A DNA stretch of 64,000 nt from Symploca sp. SIO2C1 (GCA_010692635.1 JAAHGL010000006.1:1-64000), one strand, 5' to 3'; shown: positions 25,965 to 36,408, numbered from the stretch's first letter. Notes: generated from the sequence alone by a model not told the origin. A program made the numbers and translations.

Positions 25965-27035
25965 ATGAAGGTTCAATCTGTTCAGTTAAAGTATTTCAAG
26001 AAATTTCGTAATCCACCAGTATTTGATTTCACTGATTCAGAAACTGGATTGGCACAGGATCTTATAGTTCTTATAGGAATGAATGGTGCAGGAAAAACCA
26101 GTTTATTGCAAGCAATTGCAGCAACACTAGGAGCAGCAACTGGGCGATTGCAAACAGTATCGGACTTAGAATGGACAGGATATAACTATGAACTACTAGG
26201 AAATAATTGGGGGCAATTTGAGCCAGAAGTTAATATAAAAGTTCAGTTTTCTGCCCAAGAAATTCAAGCAATTCATGAGTTTTATCAGAAACTGCAAGAG
26301 ATGGGACGGAATTTACCGATTCCCCCTGCTGAAAATAATCTTGTTTCCCTTCGATGGAATGGTGAGCGTGTTCAAGCAAGCACAGATGCAGAGTTTTTCC
26401 AATTTAAGGGGCGAGAATATGCCAAGCAGTTACTTCGCAAAGAAGGCTTTGAAGTGTTTGAAAGAGCTGGAACTATCCTGTGGTACACAGAGCAGAGAAC
26501 TTCAACGAGTTTAACTACCGAGGATTACAATCACAAGAAGCTTGAAATCACCGATGATATTTTACGTGATCGCCTGTCAAAGTGGCGACAATTCCATCAG
26601 GATGTTCAACCTGGAGGACGAATTAAGCAACTGCGTCCAGGGCAAAAAGATTTGTATGCTGAAATTGAACAAGCTTATCAAGCAGTTTTTCCCAAGCATA
26701 GTTTTGAAGGTCCTGTTCTACGAGAAAAGGTGATTGATATTTTAAGTGAACCTTGGTTTTATCTCTATGATGGTAGAAATCAATATGAAATTTCTGAAAT
26801 GTCTGGGGGGGAGCGTGCAATTTTTCCAATACTCATGGATTTTGCTAGTTTGAACATTCATAACTCAATCATCCTGATTGATGAACTCGAATTACATTTA
26901 CATCCGCCAATGCAACAAGCACTACTCAGAGCATTACCTGAATTGGGCAAAAATAATCAGTTTATTATTACCACTCATTCTGATTATATAGAACAACTAG
27001 TACCTGAAGCATATATTGTTAGATTAGAGGTGTAA
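25965..27035 (+). CDS. AAA/ABC-type ATPase, PARIS AriA-like
   Basis: About 356 residues from the ATG at 25965 (MKVQSVQLKYFKKFRN). SMC/OLD-type ATPase: Walker A GMNGAGKTS near residue 40, ABC signature EMSGGERAIF, Walker B IILIDELELHLHPP, and the sensor histidine in FIITTHSDYIEQL. It is immediately followed, 2 bp later, by a DUF4435/TOPRIM-like gene. In PARIS anti-phage systems an ATPase (AriA) holds a DUF4435 effector (AriB); OLD and Gabija combine similar domains. A sensor role in phage defence is inferred from this pairing. A TTG four codons upstream is an alternative start. Confidence 0.8.
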   Translation: MKVQSVQLKYFKKFRNPPVFDFTDSETGLAQDLIVLIGMNGAGKTSLLQAIAATLGAATGRLQTVSDLEWTGYNYELLGNNWGQFEPEVNIKVQFSAQEIQAIHEFYQKLQEMGRNLPIPPAENNLVSLRWNGERVQASTDAEFFQFKGREYAKQLLRKEGFEVFERAGTILWYTEQRTSTSLTTEDYNHKKLEITDDILRDRLSKWRQFHQDVQPGGRIKQLRPGQKDLYAEIEQAYQAVFPKHSFEGPVLREKVIDILSEPWFYLYDGRNQYEISEMSGGERAIFPILMDFASLNIHNSIILIDELELHLHPPMQQALLRALPELGKNNQFIITTHSDYIEQLVPEAYIVRLEV

Positions 27036-27037
27036 TT

Positions 27038-27922
27038 GTGACTGTTGTTAGTGGAAAAAAAGTAGTTTTCTGTGAAGGTAAGCAAATTAGCTTAGATTAT
27101 AGGTTGCTTAACAGAGTCGTTGAGAATTTAGGTAGTGATCAGCCGACAATTATCCCTACAGGCGGTAAATTTACTTTTTCAATCTTTGCCGAAGGATATT
27201 TTTTCCCTAACGAACTAGAATACCAACAATATATTTTTTTCCGTGATCGAGATTTTGATACTGCTCCTTCTGAAGATACTAAACTCCTTCCGTTAGTCAA
27301 TGCACGAGATAAGATATTTGCTTTCTCAACTCATCGTGCTTGTGTTGAAAATTATCTTCTTGATGCTAAGTTAATTCATTTATATTGGTCTTCAAAATAT
27401 ATAGAGAAACAAGAAAATTCTAGTTCTAAATGGGGACATAAAAACTCCCCTGGAGTTGAGAATATTGCTAAATGGATTGAAACTAGTGCAGAGAAACTGC
27501 AAAACTATCAAGCTGTACGATGGGCTTTGGCTGATTTGCTACAAATGAGCACAGCACGAGCACAACTTAAAACTACATGGACAGGTGGTAGTGGTAAACT
27601 CCCTTCTTCACTTACTCAAGAAGACTGTCAAAGTAGGGCTATAGAATTGATTTGCGAGTTTAGGAAAATTGTTGAAATGGTCACTGAGGAGAGTTTTGAA
27701 AAAAGTCTTGACAAATATCAAAACCAGTTTAATCAGGCAGAATTTTGGACAAACAAACAATATTTAATTTGGTTTCATGGCAAAGATCTTAAAAAAATGA
27801 TGCAAAAGCAAGAGTTGAGTTATATTTCTTTAGATAAATTTTTTAATTGGGCAATTACTCAGCTTGATATCACTCAGCATTCTGATCTTATGGAGCTACG
27901 AACAAGGATTGATCAGCTATAG
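27038..27922 (+). CDS. DUF4435 / TOPRIM-like effector, PARIS AriB-like
   Basis: 294 residues from a GTG. The N-terminus KKVVFCEGKQISLDYRLLN carries the TOPRIM glutamate. IIPTGGKFTF follows, and YIFFRDRDFDTAP supplies the acidic D-x-D-type motif. HRACVENYLLDAKLIHLYW matches the later DUF4435 segment. The C-terminal half is helical without a named domain. In PARIS, AriB is released on anti-restriction triggers and cleaves tRNA; whether this protein does so is inference. Tight spacing after the ATPase indicates one operon, and both genes appear intact. Confidence 0.7.
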   Translation: MTVVSGKKVVFCEGKQISLDYRLLNRVVENLGSDQPTIIPTGGKFTFSIFAEGYFFPNELEYQQYIFFRDRDFDTAPSEDTKLLPLVNARDKIFAFSTHRACVENYLLDAKLIHLYWSSKYIEKQENSSSKWGHKNSPGVENIAKWIETSAEKLQNYQAVRWALADLLQMSTARAQLKTTWTGGSGKLPSSLTQEDCQSRAIELICEFRKIVEMVTEESFEKSLDKYQNQFNQAEFWTNKQYLIWFHGKDLKKMMQKQELSYISLDKFFNWAITQLDITQHSDLMELRTRIDQL

Positions 27923-27929
27923 CGATTTT

Positions 27930-28098
27930 TATCAATGGATAATGGATAATGGATAATTGATAATTGATTAATTTGGTCTAAGACCTCTTCATTTATGAAG
28001 AAAATAAAAAGAAAATATTTTCCTGAAGTTCAATCCTCTTCTTTCAAGGAGAGGTAATTATCCATTATCCATTGTTCATTATCCATTGTTGAATTGGA
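27930..28098. repeat. Heptamer arrays in inverted arrangement (GGATAAT)
   Basis: Copies of ATGGATA/GGATAAT on the left (27934-27968) and inverse ATTATCC copies on the right (28048-28096) flank about 80 bp. The whole could fold as a long hairpin. It lies between the ATPase/TOPRIM operon and the convergent hydrolase gene and could act as a bidirectional stop. Confidence 0.75.
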
Positions 28099-28173
28099 TG
28101 GACACAATTATCCAGTCCGATAGGAGTGTAAGCGATAAAGATTAGAGCTACCCATTGGAAAACCGCTATATTT

Positions 28174-29037
28174 TCATGAGGACTGCCTTCTTGTACTAGC
28201 TAGAGGATGAGTTAAAAAAGCTTCCACTGTTTGGTTAAAAACCTCCGGTTGCACTAAAAATGGCCAATGATTACCGGTAACTTGACAGATACGTAGGTTT
28301 TTCAGGTAAGTTTTGTAGGGTTTTAGTTGCCCTTCCTTGCGGTTAAAACCCGTTTCTGGAAGCACAAAGAGAGTAGGAATGTCAATAGAGTCGGTAAGAC
28401 CATCTACCCGCATCACTTCCTCAAAAATCTGATTGCGAGCTGCGACAGTAAACTTGCTACCCCAACTGCCATTAGACTTTTGCTCAATTCCCGTTTGGAA
28501 AACTTGCTGTTGCCAGGGACTCCAACCCTGATATTGCTTTAACTGACGCGCTTGCTCTTCGGCTTCTTCGTAACTAGCAAATGGTCCCATACCTTTGAGG
28601 AAAGACAAGAAGCGGTACAGGAGTGGGAAGGTAACCTTGAGCCAGCTGGGCATCCGACCGATGAAAATTGGGTCTACCAGAATCATACTCCGGAAACTTT
28701 CTGGATGTTGCTTGGCCCAGATAGGCAACAATTTTCCTGTCCAGGAATGACCAACTATATCAGCAGCAGACCAATTGAGGTGCTTCATTAGAGCTTCTAA
28801 ATCTGCGATCGCATCGGCAAAGCGATAATTTTGCTCAGGTTTACTACTTTCCCCATGACCGCGCATATCTGGTGCAACAATATGGTAGCGATCGCTAAGG
28901 TAATTCCCTAAATTAGACCAAACTAAAGCATGATCACCTAACCCATGCAATAACAGTAAGGGTTCCTGAGATTGGTTCCATTCTAAGTAAGAGAGTTGGA
29001 TATTTGGTAAAGATAAGGTTTTACGTATAGGTGTCAT
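28174..29037 (-). CDS. Alpha/beta-fold hydrolase
   Basis: 287 residues. Oxyanion strand LLLHGLGDHALVW, then PDMRGHGESSKP, nucleophile elbow IVGHSWTGKLLP with the catalytic Ser, acid region near VDGLTDSIDIPTLFVLPETG, and catalytic His in QVTGNHWPFLVQP. It may be an esterase or C-C hydrolase; no substrate is indicated. The last residues ASTRRQSS and stop are encoded by the sequence CTAGTACAAGAAGGCAG, an end of the CTAGTGCA repeat family, so the C-terminus has been remodelled by a repeat. Confidence 0.85.
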   Translation of the reverse strand: MTPIRKTLSLPNIQLSYLEWNQSQEPLLLLHGLGDHALVWSNLGNYLSDRYHIVAPDMRGHGESSKPEQNYRFADAIADLEALMKHLNWSAADIVGHSWTGKLLPIWAKQHPESFRSMILVDPIFIGRMPSWLKVTFPLLYRFLSFLKGMGPFASYEEAEEQARQLKQYQGWSPWQQQVFQTGIEQKSNGSWGSKFTVAARNQIFEEVMRVDGLTDSIDIPTLFVLPETGFNRKEGQLKPYKTYLKNLRICQVTGNHWPFLVQPEVFNQTVEAFLTHPLASTRRQSS

Positions 29038-29104
29038 GGGGAATTTAGAATTTAGAATTTAGAATTGAAAATGGGGAATGGAAGAAGAATCAGTTCTTAT
29101 CCCT

Positions 29105-29899
29105 TTAAGCAATTAACAGAGTAAGTAAACAGAGAAATAGGGCTTCTGTCCATTCCACTACTGCTCCATAACTATCACCGGTATGTCCTCCTAACTTACG
29201 GTAAAACCAAGCGCCAGTGAGAAAAGCGATCGCACTTCCTCCTACTATCATTGCTAATGATATCGACCATAGACTTCTGTCCAGCCACAGCAGTAATCCA
29301 GAAGGAAATAACACTAGACCAAATCCCAACAAAATATCTTGGGGGGTACGAATGGTTTCTTTGTGAAATGCACCCTTACCTGTAGGTTTGAGATAGGGAT
29401 AAAGAGCGATCGCGACTACTTGACCCCAGCGCCCCCAACCTGCAGCCGCTATCAATACTAACCATCGGTGAGCCATCAAGTCTGTCAAAGCAGCAGTTTT
29501 TAATAATAACAAGGCGATCGCCGCCATTGCGCCAAAAGCACCTGTGGCACTATCTGCCATTACCTCCAAACGCCGGTGAGGGTCTTGAACTGCTAAGCCA
29601 TCGGCTGTATCCATAACCCCATCCAGGTGTAGTCCTCCCGTTAAGGCAATCCAACCGACAACAACTAAACTACTCCTAGTCAACACTGGCATACCCAACT
29701 CTTGCAAGCCAGCATCGAATATTCCCAGTATTGCTCCCATTAGTAATCCAACTAGCGGTGCCCAACGGGCAATGCCTTTTAACTCCAATGGCCAGTTAAC
29801 TGGAATTGGGATCGACGTATAGAAGGTAATTGCACCGATAAAAGACAACCATAGTTGACATCCCCATCGCATCAATTTTCGCAAGGTAAACAGTTTCAT
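29105..29899 (-). CDS. cobS: Adenosylcobinamide-GDP ribazoletransferase
   Basis: 264 residues, multi-pass membrane enzyme of the last step of cobalamin nucleotide-loop assembly, joining alpha-ribazole to adenosylcobinamide-GDP. Family signatures: [11 protein letters not shown] at the start, [15 protein letters not shown] with the acidic residues, [20 protein letters not shown], and [15 protein letters not shown] near the end. About seven hydrophobic helices are seen. No other cobalamin genes and no cobalamin riboswitch were recognised nearby. The hydrolase gene downstream on the same strand is probably unrelated. Confidence 0.92.
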   Translation of the reverse strand: MKLFTLRKLMRWGCQLWLSFIGAITFYTSIPIPVNWPLELKGIARWAPLVGLLMGAILGIFDAGLQELGMPVLTRSSLVVVGWIALTGGLHLDGVMDTADGLAVQDPHRRLEVMADSATGAFGAMAAIALLLLKTAALTDLMAHRWLVLIAAAGWGRWGQVVAIALYPYLKPTGKGAFHKETIRTPQDILLGFGLVLFPSGLLLWLDRSLWSISLAMIVGGSAIAFLTGAWFYRKLGGHTGDSYGAVVEWTEALFLCLLTLLIA

Positions 29900-30233
29900 G
29901 GGGAACCTGTAGTAAAAAATTGCGTAGATTATCTTAAGAGCCTGTGAACAGCTACAGAATCTTGGGATAGTATTGTCTCATACCCTACTGTCATACCCTA
30001 CACTGTAGGAGCAGCAAGTTACCTGTATCACCCAGGTATTTAAGGTAGATTCGTGTAATGTTTTTGCATGTTTCCATCTTTATAATTAGTTTGTTGCAGA
30101 GTTTATGCTTGCCTTAAATTTTGCAATATCTAGAGCCAAACACTTGGTTTATAATGTAGGGTTCCCACAAAGCGGTTAAATTAATCCTTTGACCGGGCAA
30201 TATTAGTCCCGTTTGCATCATCGGCTGTTATCC
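29900..30233. other. Intergenic region between cobS and 30.2-kb gene
   Basis: Divergent spacer of about 334 bp. It has near-direct repeats CATACCCTACTGT and CATACCCTACACTG around 29990-30006. No gene or RNA was recognised. Confidence 0.4.
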
Positions 30234-30686
30234 ATGAGTTATCATCAATCTCAGCACCAGATCCCTGCTCCTTGCATCATCGACAGTGGCATCATTGTCA
30301 ATAAACAAGATATGGGACAGCTGCTCACTACCCTGAGTCGCGTCCGCTATGTTCATAGGATCGATGGCAAGGTACAAAGCGAGGGGGAAGGGTATGTAAT
30401 GAAAGTTTTTGCTGACCCCCACCGCTCTACTCTGATTGCCAATCAGGCAATCTACCTCAATGTGCAAAGTTTTGATTATTTGCAGTTGAGCCAGTCTCCA
30501 GCAAAAGAAGCTTACTTTGACTTGATTCAAGACAATCGTCAATTACGGCTCATTCCCCTATTAAGTCCTCTGCAAGAGGAGTGTTCACAGCAATTTAATG
30601 TTGACGCTCTCGAAGCAATGGTGACCCAGGTACTAAGTGCTAAGTGGGATGTGCAAATAGATGAGGATGGTGATTGTCCTTTCTAG
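30234..30686 (+). CDS. Conserved-type cyanobacterial hypothetical protein
   Basis: About 150 residues from the ATG at 30234 (MSYHQSQHQ); an upstream GTG-type start would add 7 residues. The protein is soluble, with IIDSGIIVNKQDMGQLLTTLSRVRYVHRIDGKVQ, then EGYVMKVFADPHRSTLIANQAIYLNV and an acidic C-terminus. No named domain was recognised. It lies upstream of tgt and psbK on the same strand. Smooth composition and codon use support a real gene. Confidence 0.7.
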   Translation: MSYHQSQHQIPAPCIIDSGIIVNKQDMGQLLTTLSRVRYVHRIDGKVQSEGEGYVMKVFADPHRSTLIANQAIYLNVQSFDYLQLSQSPAKEAYFDLIQDNRQLRLIPLLSPLQEECSQQFNVDALEAMVTQVLSAKWDVQIDEDGDCPF

Positions 30687-30846
30687 AGCTGGAAAGTACT
30701 AGGTACATAGAAAGTATTAAATTATGAAGTGTAAAGGATGAAACTATACTAGCTCCGGTGCTTTAATTATTTGTTTCACGATAATTGTTGTTTTTTTATG
30801 TTTATCCCTAACACTTAAACCTTTCTTTGTAATCCCTTATTCCTGA

Positions 30847-31965
<1,119 letters not shown>

Positions 31966-31975
31966 CCCCAAACAA

Positions 31976-31993
31976 CTGCTCAGTTTTGAGCAG
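31976..31993 (+). terminator. Hairpin after tgt
   Basis: Perfect 7-bp stem CTGCTCA/TGAGCAG with loop GTTT, 10 bp past the tgt stop. The following bases GTTCTATGTT are only mildly T-rich, so it may be a weak terminator or processing site before psbK. Confidence 0.4.
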
Positions 31994-32051
31994 GTTCTAT
32001 GTTAAGATACTTTTCAATTATGAAAATTGTGTTGAAAAGGTAGACTCAAAT

Positions 32052-32189
32052 ATGGAAGCTGCATTGCTGTTGGCAAAACTGCCGGAAGCCTACTCTATTT
32101 TTAGTCCTTTAGTAGACGTTCTGCCAGTAATTCCTGTTTTCTTCTTACTGCTGGCTTTCGTCTGGCAAGCTGCTGTGGGTTTTAAGTAA
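32052..32189 (+). CDS. psbK: Photosystem II reaction centre protein K
   Basis: 45 residues. The sequence [20 protein letters not shown] followed by [19 protein letters not shown] is essentially the canonical PsbK precursor: a short leader, the mature start around KLPEAY, and one transmembrane helix. PsbK is a low-molecular-mass PSII subunit near CP43. It is easily missed because of its size. It follows tgt on the same strand. A longer upstream frame from 31926 is not needed. Confidence 0.96.
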   Translation: MEAALLLAKLPEAYSIFSPLVDVLPVIPVFFLLLAFVWQAAVGFK

Positions 32190-32214
32190 ATCCTCGACTT
32201 ACCGTTATTGTAGG

Positions 32215-32233
32215 GACACCTACGATTGGTGTC
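32215..32233 (+). terminator. Possible hairpin terminator of psbK
   Basis: GACACC and GGTGTC form a 6-bp stem around TACGATT, 25 bp after the psbK stop, followed by TCTATATTCT. Modest support only. Confidence 0.35.
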
Positions 32234-32248
32234 TCTATATTCTACCCT

Positions 32249-32376
32249 GTAGGGGCGGGTTCGCCAGGCATCAAACAAATAGACAAGTCAATATTGTGAA
32301 CCCGCCCCGCAATGCAAGGGGCGGGTTTAGTTAAGCTATCGTTTTGTTGCCAAATTTTAGGCGAACCCGCCCCTAC
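32249..32376. repeat. MITE with TIR GTAGGGGCGGGTTCGCC
   Basis: A perfect 17-bp inverted terminus: GTAGGGGCGGGTTCGCC at 32249-32265 and GGCGAACCCGCCCCTAC at 32360-32376. The centre contains a second palindrome, AACCCGCCCC...GGGGCGGGTT. No coding capacity. It ends 5 bp before the stop of the HAD-hydrolase gene. Confidence 0.85.
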
Positions 32377-32380
32377 AAAC

Positions 32381-33169
32381 CTAACATCTAATACCTAACA
32401 AATGCTGGACAGCAGTAAGTAAGTCAGTGTAGATGTAAGTCGGTTCAAATTGGTAGAGGTAAGAAAAAGAACGAATGCCACAAGTAAGGGCGATAGTAGG
32501 CAATGAAAGCGCTTGAGCTGCGACGATATCCGCTTCTGTATCCCCCACCATCCAAGCAGATGTTGGTTGTTCAGATAATAGCGATTGTTCCTCAATTGCC
32601 TGTTTTAGTAATTGCCTTTTAAGATCAGTATAGTTTTGATAAGCAGCTAGGTGATCGCTAGTTCCGTAAATGCCGCTAAACAGACGAGTCAAGCCATAAT
32701 TTCTCAAGATTTGTGTAGCTTGTGACTGAGAGCGCAAAGTTACTAATACTATTTGTACACTTCGAGAATGGAGCAAAGGTAATGCCCAACTCACTCCTGG
32801 TTGGAGTTTATCTTTATGTAATAAAGCTGGTTGATTGACTATCTCAACCACACGTCCCAAAAAGAAGTTGATTTGCTTTTCAAGTAAGCCTGAGTTCTTA
32901 GCAATTTCTACATCGGGGACACGATTGCGCTTCATTTGCCAGAATTGCTGTTTGCTCAGAGGAGTGATGGTTAAGGTAATGTCTTGAGCTTGGTAAAAAG
33001 CTTGGGTATCAGCCAGTGCTAGTTGATAAGTAGTGTAATAACGACGGGAAACATCGATAATCGGACCATCAAAGTCACAAAATACTGTCAGCTGTTGCGA
33101 TCCAAGAACATGGTTTTGATGTCGGTAGTATTGAGGTGGTTGCAGGTTTGAGGCAGCAACGCAGTTCAT
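32381..33169 (-). CDS. HAD-superfamily phosphatase
   Basis: 262 residues. HAD motif I is VFCDFDGPIIDVS with the nucleophilic Asp, motif II is IVLVTLRSQ, and motif IV is WMVGDTEADIVAAQ. The cap region resembles phosphoglycolate-phosphatase-like enzymes (type I cap, KQQFWQMKRNRVPDVEIA). It likely hydrolyses a small phosphate ester; the substrate is unknown. The N-terminal 25 residues before the domain are polar, and a start at a downstream codon is possible. TAATGAG heptamers lie just upstream. Confidence 0.85.
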   Translation of the reverse strand: MNCVAASNLQPPQYYRHQNHVLGSQQLTVFCDFDGPIIDVSRRYYTTYQLALADTQAFYQAQDITLTITPLSKQQFWQMKRNRVPDVEIAKNSGLLEKQINFFLGRVVEIVNQPALLHKDKLQPGVSWALPLLHSRSVQIVLVTLRSQSQATQILRNYGLTRLFSGIYGTSDHLAAYQNYTDLKRQLLKQAIEEQSLLSEQPTSAWMVGDTEADIVAAQALSLPTIALTCGIRSFSYLYQFEPTYIYTDLLTAVQHLLGIRC

Positions 33170-33293
33170 TGAGTAATGAGTAATGAGTAATGAGTTAATT
33201 ATCCCTCAATACTCATTATTTGGGCTGACACTCACTGAATAGAAAGATTAAGATCGAACAAACACTATTTAAATTATCCTGCCTAAATTCAAG

Positions 33294-34085
33294 ATGAAAC
33301 TCCCAGAAAATCGAGTTCCTGAAGATCAAGCTCAGGAAGTATTTACCCGAGCTGCTAAATTGTATGCTGAGCATAACCAGAGTTATTCTGTAAAAGAGTT
33401 GATGGAAGCTGGAACAGAAGCCCAAATTCCACCGGAGTTTATTCAACAAGCGGTTGAGCAGCTCGAGTTAGAGAAATCTTCTACTTCCATGCTGCAGAAA
33501 AAGCGTTCTCAGTTATTGATGACTAGCCTGGCAATTGGTTTACCTACCATTTTGGCCTTCGGGTTAGGGGGATGGTTCATTGCTAGAAAGGCAATAACTT
33601 CCCCAGTAGAACAAACACCAGTAACCATCTCACAGACAGATCCTAACTTAGTGAGTGGCGCTCCCTTAGGAGGAACTAACTTGAAATGTAAAAATATCAA
33701 TCTCGAAGAAAACCTGAGTGGTAGAGATTTGAGGAATGCTGATTGTACTGAAGCAGATTTGGCTGGCGCTGATTTGAGTGGTGCTAATCTCACTGGAGCC
33801 AATTTCAGTCGTGCTGACTTGGATAATGCTAATCTCAGTGGAGCTAATCTTAGTCCTGCGGATTTAACTGACGCAAACTTAGCTAATGCAGATTTGAGTG
33901 GTGCTAACCTCCAAAGAGCAAACCTGAGTAAAACAGATTTAGCTGGTGCTAACCTCACTGGAGCGAATCTCCAGAATGCGGATTTGGCTGAAGCAGATTT
34001 AACAGGAGCAGACCTGACGGGAGCTAATATGAAAGGTGCCAAGTTCAATAATGCAACTATGCCTGATGGCTCTGTTCGGCGTTAA
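33294..34085 (+). CDS. Membrane-anchored pentapeptide-repeat protein
   Basis: 263 residues. Residues 1-65 are a soluble helical region (VPEDQAQEVFTRAAKLYAEH). One membrane segment follows (LLMTSLAIGLPTILAFGLGG), then from about residue 130 some 24 pentapeptide repeats of A(D/N)LXX type (ADLAGADLSGANLTGANF), forming a right-handed beta helix. A cysteine pair flanks the first repeats. The domain probably faces the lumen or periplasm and mediates protein contacts. Function unknown. Confidence 0.88.
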   Translation: MKLPENRVPEDQAQEVFTRAAKLYAEHNQSYSVKELMEAGTEAQIPPEFIQQAVEQLELEKSSTSMLQKKRSQLLMTSLAIGLPTILAFGLGGWFIARKAITSPVEQTPVTISQTDPNLVSGAPLGGTNLKCKNINLEENLSGRDLRNADCTEADLAGADLSGANLTGANFSRADLDNANLSGANLSPADLTDANLANADLSGANLQRANLSKTDLAGANLTGANLQNADLAEADLTGADLTGANMKGAKFNNATMPDGSVRR

Positions 34086-34204
34086 GTCAGAAATGGAAGT
34101 TGGCGGTTACTCGAGCGCGAATATTCATGTAGCCAATTCTCCTTAACAAAAACTTTAGCACCAGGTGCATCTGCTTTGTTGCTATACTGGTAAACTGAAC
34201 TTAT

Positions 34205-34275
34205 GGCGGCATAGCCAAGTGGTAAGGCAGGGGCCTGCAAAGCCTTTATCCCCAGTTCGAATCTGGGTGCCGCCT
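34205..34275 (+). tRNA. tRNA-Cys (GCA)
   Basis: 71 nt. The acceptor stem GGCGGCA pairs with TGCCGCC, and the discriminator is T, the cysteine identity base. The anticodon loop CTGCAAA gives GCA. The T arm is CCCAGTTCGAATCTGGG. The 3' CCA is not encoded. No intron. Confidence 0.95.
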
Positions 34276-34533
34276 TGGAGTTTATCAATAAAAATATCCT
34301 AAGCTTAGACGCATTCACCGAAAGCGGCAGGAAGCACATTCCTTAAGGGATGGGAGAGATAGCCGCCCGCTGCTTGGTTGTTGTTTGTTTTTTTACAAAC
34401 AACCAACAACAAATAACAAATAACAAATAACACGAAATCCCCCGTACTTTAGCCGGGAGATGAGTTAACTTGCATGTTTTGGACGGGCGAGACGCCCATC
34501 CCACAAGAAACTGATGATTGAACTTGATGCAAA
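34276..34533. repeat. Repeat-rich spacer after tRNA-Cys
   Basis: It holds short AACAAAT/AACAACA repeats (34380-34430), then CCCCCGTACTTTAGCCGGGAG, which resembles the right-end hairpin of an IS605-type element, and GGACGGGCGAGACGCCCATCC, an imperfect palindrome. No gene. Probably remnants of small mobile elements. Confidence 0.5.
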
Positions 34534-36408
34534 TTAGGTCACCAAATGATCAAAACCATCTACACTAATCCTGGCAACTATTTGCGTCCGCTGCTGTTGC
34601 AAAATCTGCTTAAATTTCTCCTCACCTAACCTGCCTCGCAGAATTGCCACGAGATTGGCAGCCTGTTGCCACTCCTTCGCCTGTTTTTGCTCCAGTAGAT
34701 ACATCCCTAAGCAAGCGTGAACAACAGCAGCTGAGAGTTGATTGAGTTGATAAATTGCCTCAGCGATTGCCGCATGACTTAAGCCTTCTAATTCAAGATT
34801 GCCGATTCTGGTTGATAGGTTAAGACTTGTCTCTAAATAGGATTTCGCCGTACTGGCTTGGTTGGAGATCAGATGTGCGATTCCCAATCCTAGGGCACAG
34901 AATACCTGCGAGAGCAAATCTTGGTGTTTTTCCGCTAACTTTAACCCCCGCTCAAGCCTTTGGCTGCAAGGCTCGAGTTCTAATGCTGTAATATGTTCAT
35001 TTTGTTGCGCTTGACGAACCTCTGCATACCCCAAATTAGCGATCGCATTTGCTTCTCCAAGGGAATCACCGATCTGGCGCGATAATAGCAGTGCCCGTTG
35101 CCCATAATCAATGGCTTCTGAAAATTCACCTTGACTCAAATTCAAGCGACTTAAATGATTGAGATTGGCAATTTCGCAGGTTTGATCAGAAGCTTCACGA
35201 GCTAAGTTAAGTGCCTCTTCATAAAAAGATTTGGCTTGCTCACGATTGCCAATCCACTGTTGAGAATAGCCTAATATCGTCAAAATCCGTGCCTTCTCCT
35301 GAGTTTTAGCGATCGCTTTTAGGGGTTGATCCAGATAAGCAATCGTGTCGCGAGAGTTTTCACCAGAAAAGGAAGCGAACACCCCTCCGTATAAAGGAAA
35401 ATTATCCCGTTGAGCAAAGGCACGCAGAATCTGTAAGGTAATTTGGAAGCAAGCACGAGAGAGGCGATGACGATCTGATTCTGGCAGCTGTTGAGCTTGC
35501 TCGAACCCCTTACTCAGTTCGCTCCAGACAATAGCAAAGGCAAGGAAGGTTGCTGCTGCTAAATTACGTCCTGCCTGAAAACTGTACGGTTGCTTGTCAA
35601 ACCATGCCACTAGACCATTCTGCATTCCTCGTAGCAATACCATCAATTCCACCCAAGCACTTAAATCTACTGTGGTTTTTTCTCGTGCTAATAAGAGTGC
35701 AGATTGATTGAGTGCTTGCCCTTGAAAGAGCATTTTGGGTAAGGGACGATTAACGTGATTTGCCCAATAATTCCAGGGGTTATTGGCTCCTGATTTTCCC
35801 CCAAATCCGAGATTTTTTCCAGGATTGCCATACAGCCACTCAACCAAATGAAGTTCTATGGCGGTGTAGGTGGACAATCCTTGTTTAAGTCCTGTCGCTA
35901 GACTACGTAGTTCACCCACCGTCGTATCATCTGTGTCAGATGCTTGAACTTGCTCTAGCTCTTGTGCTAGTAGTTCAATATCTTGGCGATTGAAGACACA
36001 AGTTTGATTGGGATCCAAGATTTGCAACAAAACACAAATGCGATCGCGAGCATCAGCGTTTATCAGTTGAGCTATAGCATCATTACACACTTCTTGCCTT
36101 TGCTGTGTTTGCTGATATCTCTCCCAGGCATCCTCTAGGGTACGAAGTGCACGCCTTTGACGCTCAGCTTTTGCCTGTTTTAGCTCATCGGTTTCAACCT
36201 CAAGTTTGTGTTGAATGATATTTACTTGTTCGATTAAACATCGCTCAAAAATTTCACCGGTTCTAGGCTCTAATTGTTCTACCAATTGCTTATAAACATA
36301 CTCTTTAGAACGAATTTTTCCCTTGAGTGTGTCCACAATAATTTGATTAATAAAGGCTGAGTAGCGATCACTCAAGGATAAAGGGGCGGAGTTTTGAGCA
36401 GGAGACAT
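34534..36408 (-). CDS. TPR-repeat protein
   Basis: 624 residues. The N-terminal 300 residues are helical without a named domain (LEVETDELKQAKAERQRRALRTLEDAWE looks coiled-coil). From about 365 to 600 there are TPR repeats, for example ARILTILGYSQQWIGNREQAKSFYEEALNLA, IANLNHLSRLNLSQGEFSEAIDYGQRAL and LGEANAIANLGYAEVRQAQ. No catalytic domain is attached. Proteins of this make-up are scaffolds or partners of signalling ATPases, but no such gene adjoins. Confidence 0.85.
   Translation of the reverse strand: MSPAQNSAPLSLSDRYSAFINQIIVDTLKGKIRSKEYVYKQLVEQLEPRTGEIFERCLIEQVNIIQHKLEVETDELKQAKAERQRRALRTLEDAWERYQQTQQRQEVCNDAIAQLINADARDRICVLLQILDPNQTCVFNRQDIELLAQELEQVQASDTDDTTVGELRSLATGLKQGLSTYTAIELHLVEWLYGNPGKNLGFGGKSGANNPWNYWANHVNRPLPKMLFQGQALNQSALLLAREKTTVDLSAWVELMVLLRGMQNGLVAWFDKQPYSFQAGRNLAAATFLAFAIVWSELSKGFEQAQQLPESDRHRLSRACFQITLQILRAFAQRDNFPLYGGVFASFSGENSRDTIAYLDQPLKAIAKTQEKARILTILGYSQQWIGNREQAKSFYEEALNLAREASDQTCEIANLNHLSRLNLSQGEFSEAIDYGQRALLLSRQIGDSLGEANAIANLGYAEVRQAQQNEHITALELEPCSQRLERGLKLAEKHQDLLSQVFCALGLGIAHLISNQASTAKSYLETSLNLSTRIGNLELEGLSHAAIAEAIYQLNQLSAAVVHACLGMYLLEQKQAKEWQQAANLVAILRGRLGEEKFKQILQQQRTQIVARISVDGFDHLVT

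Noticed and set aside
29900-30233. Cobalamin riboswitch upstream of cobS
   Set aside because: No B12-box-like conserved core was found by eye.
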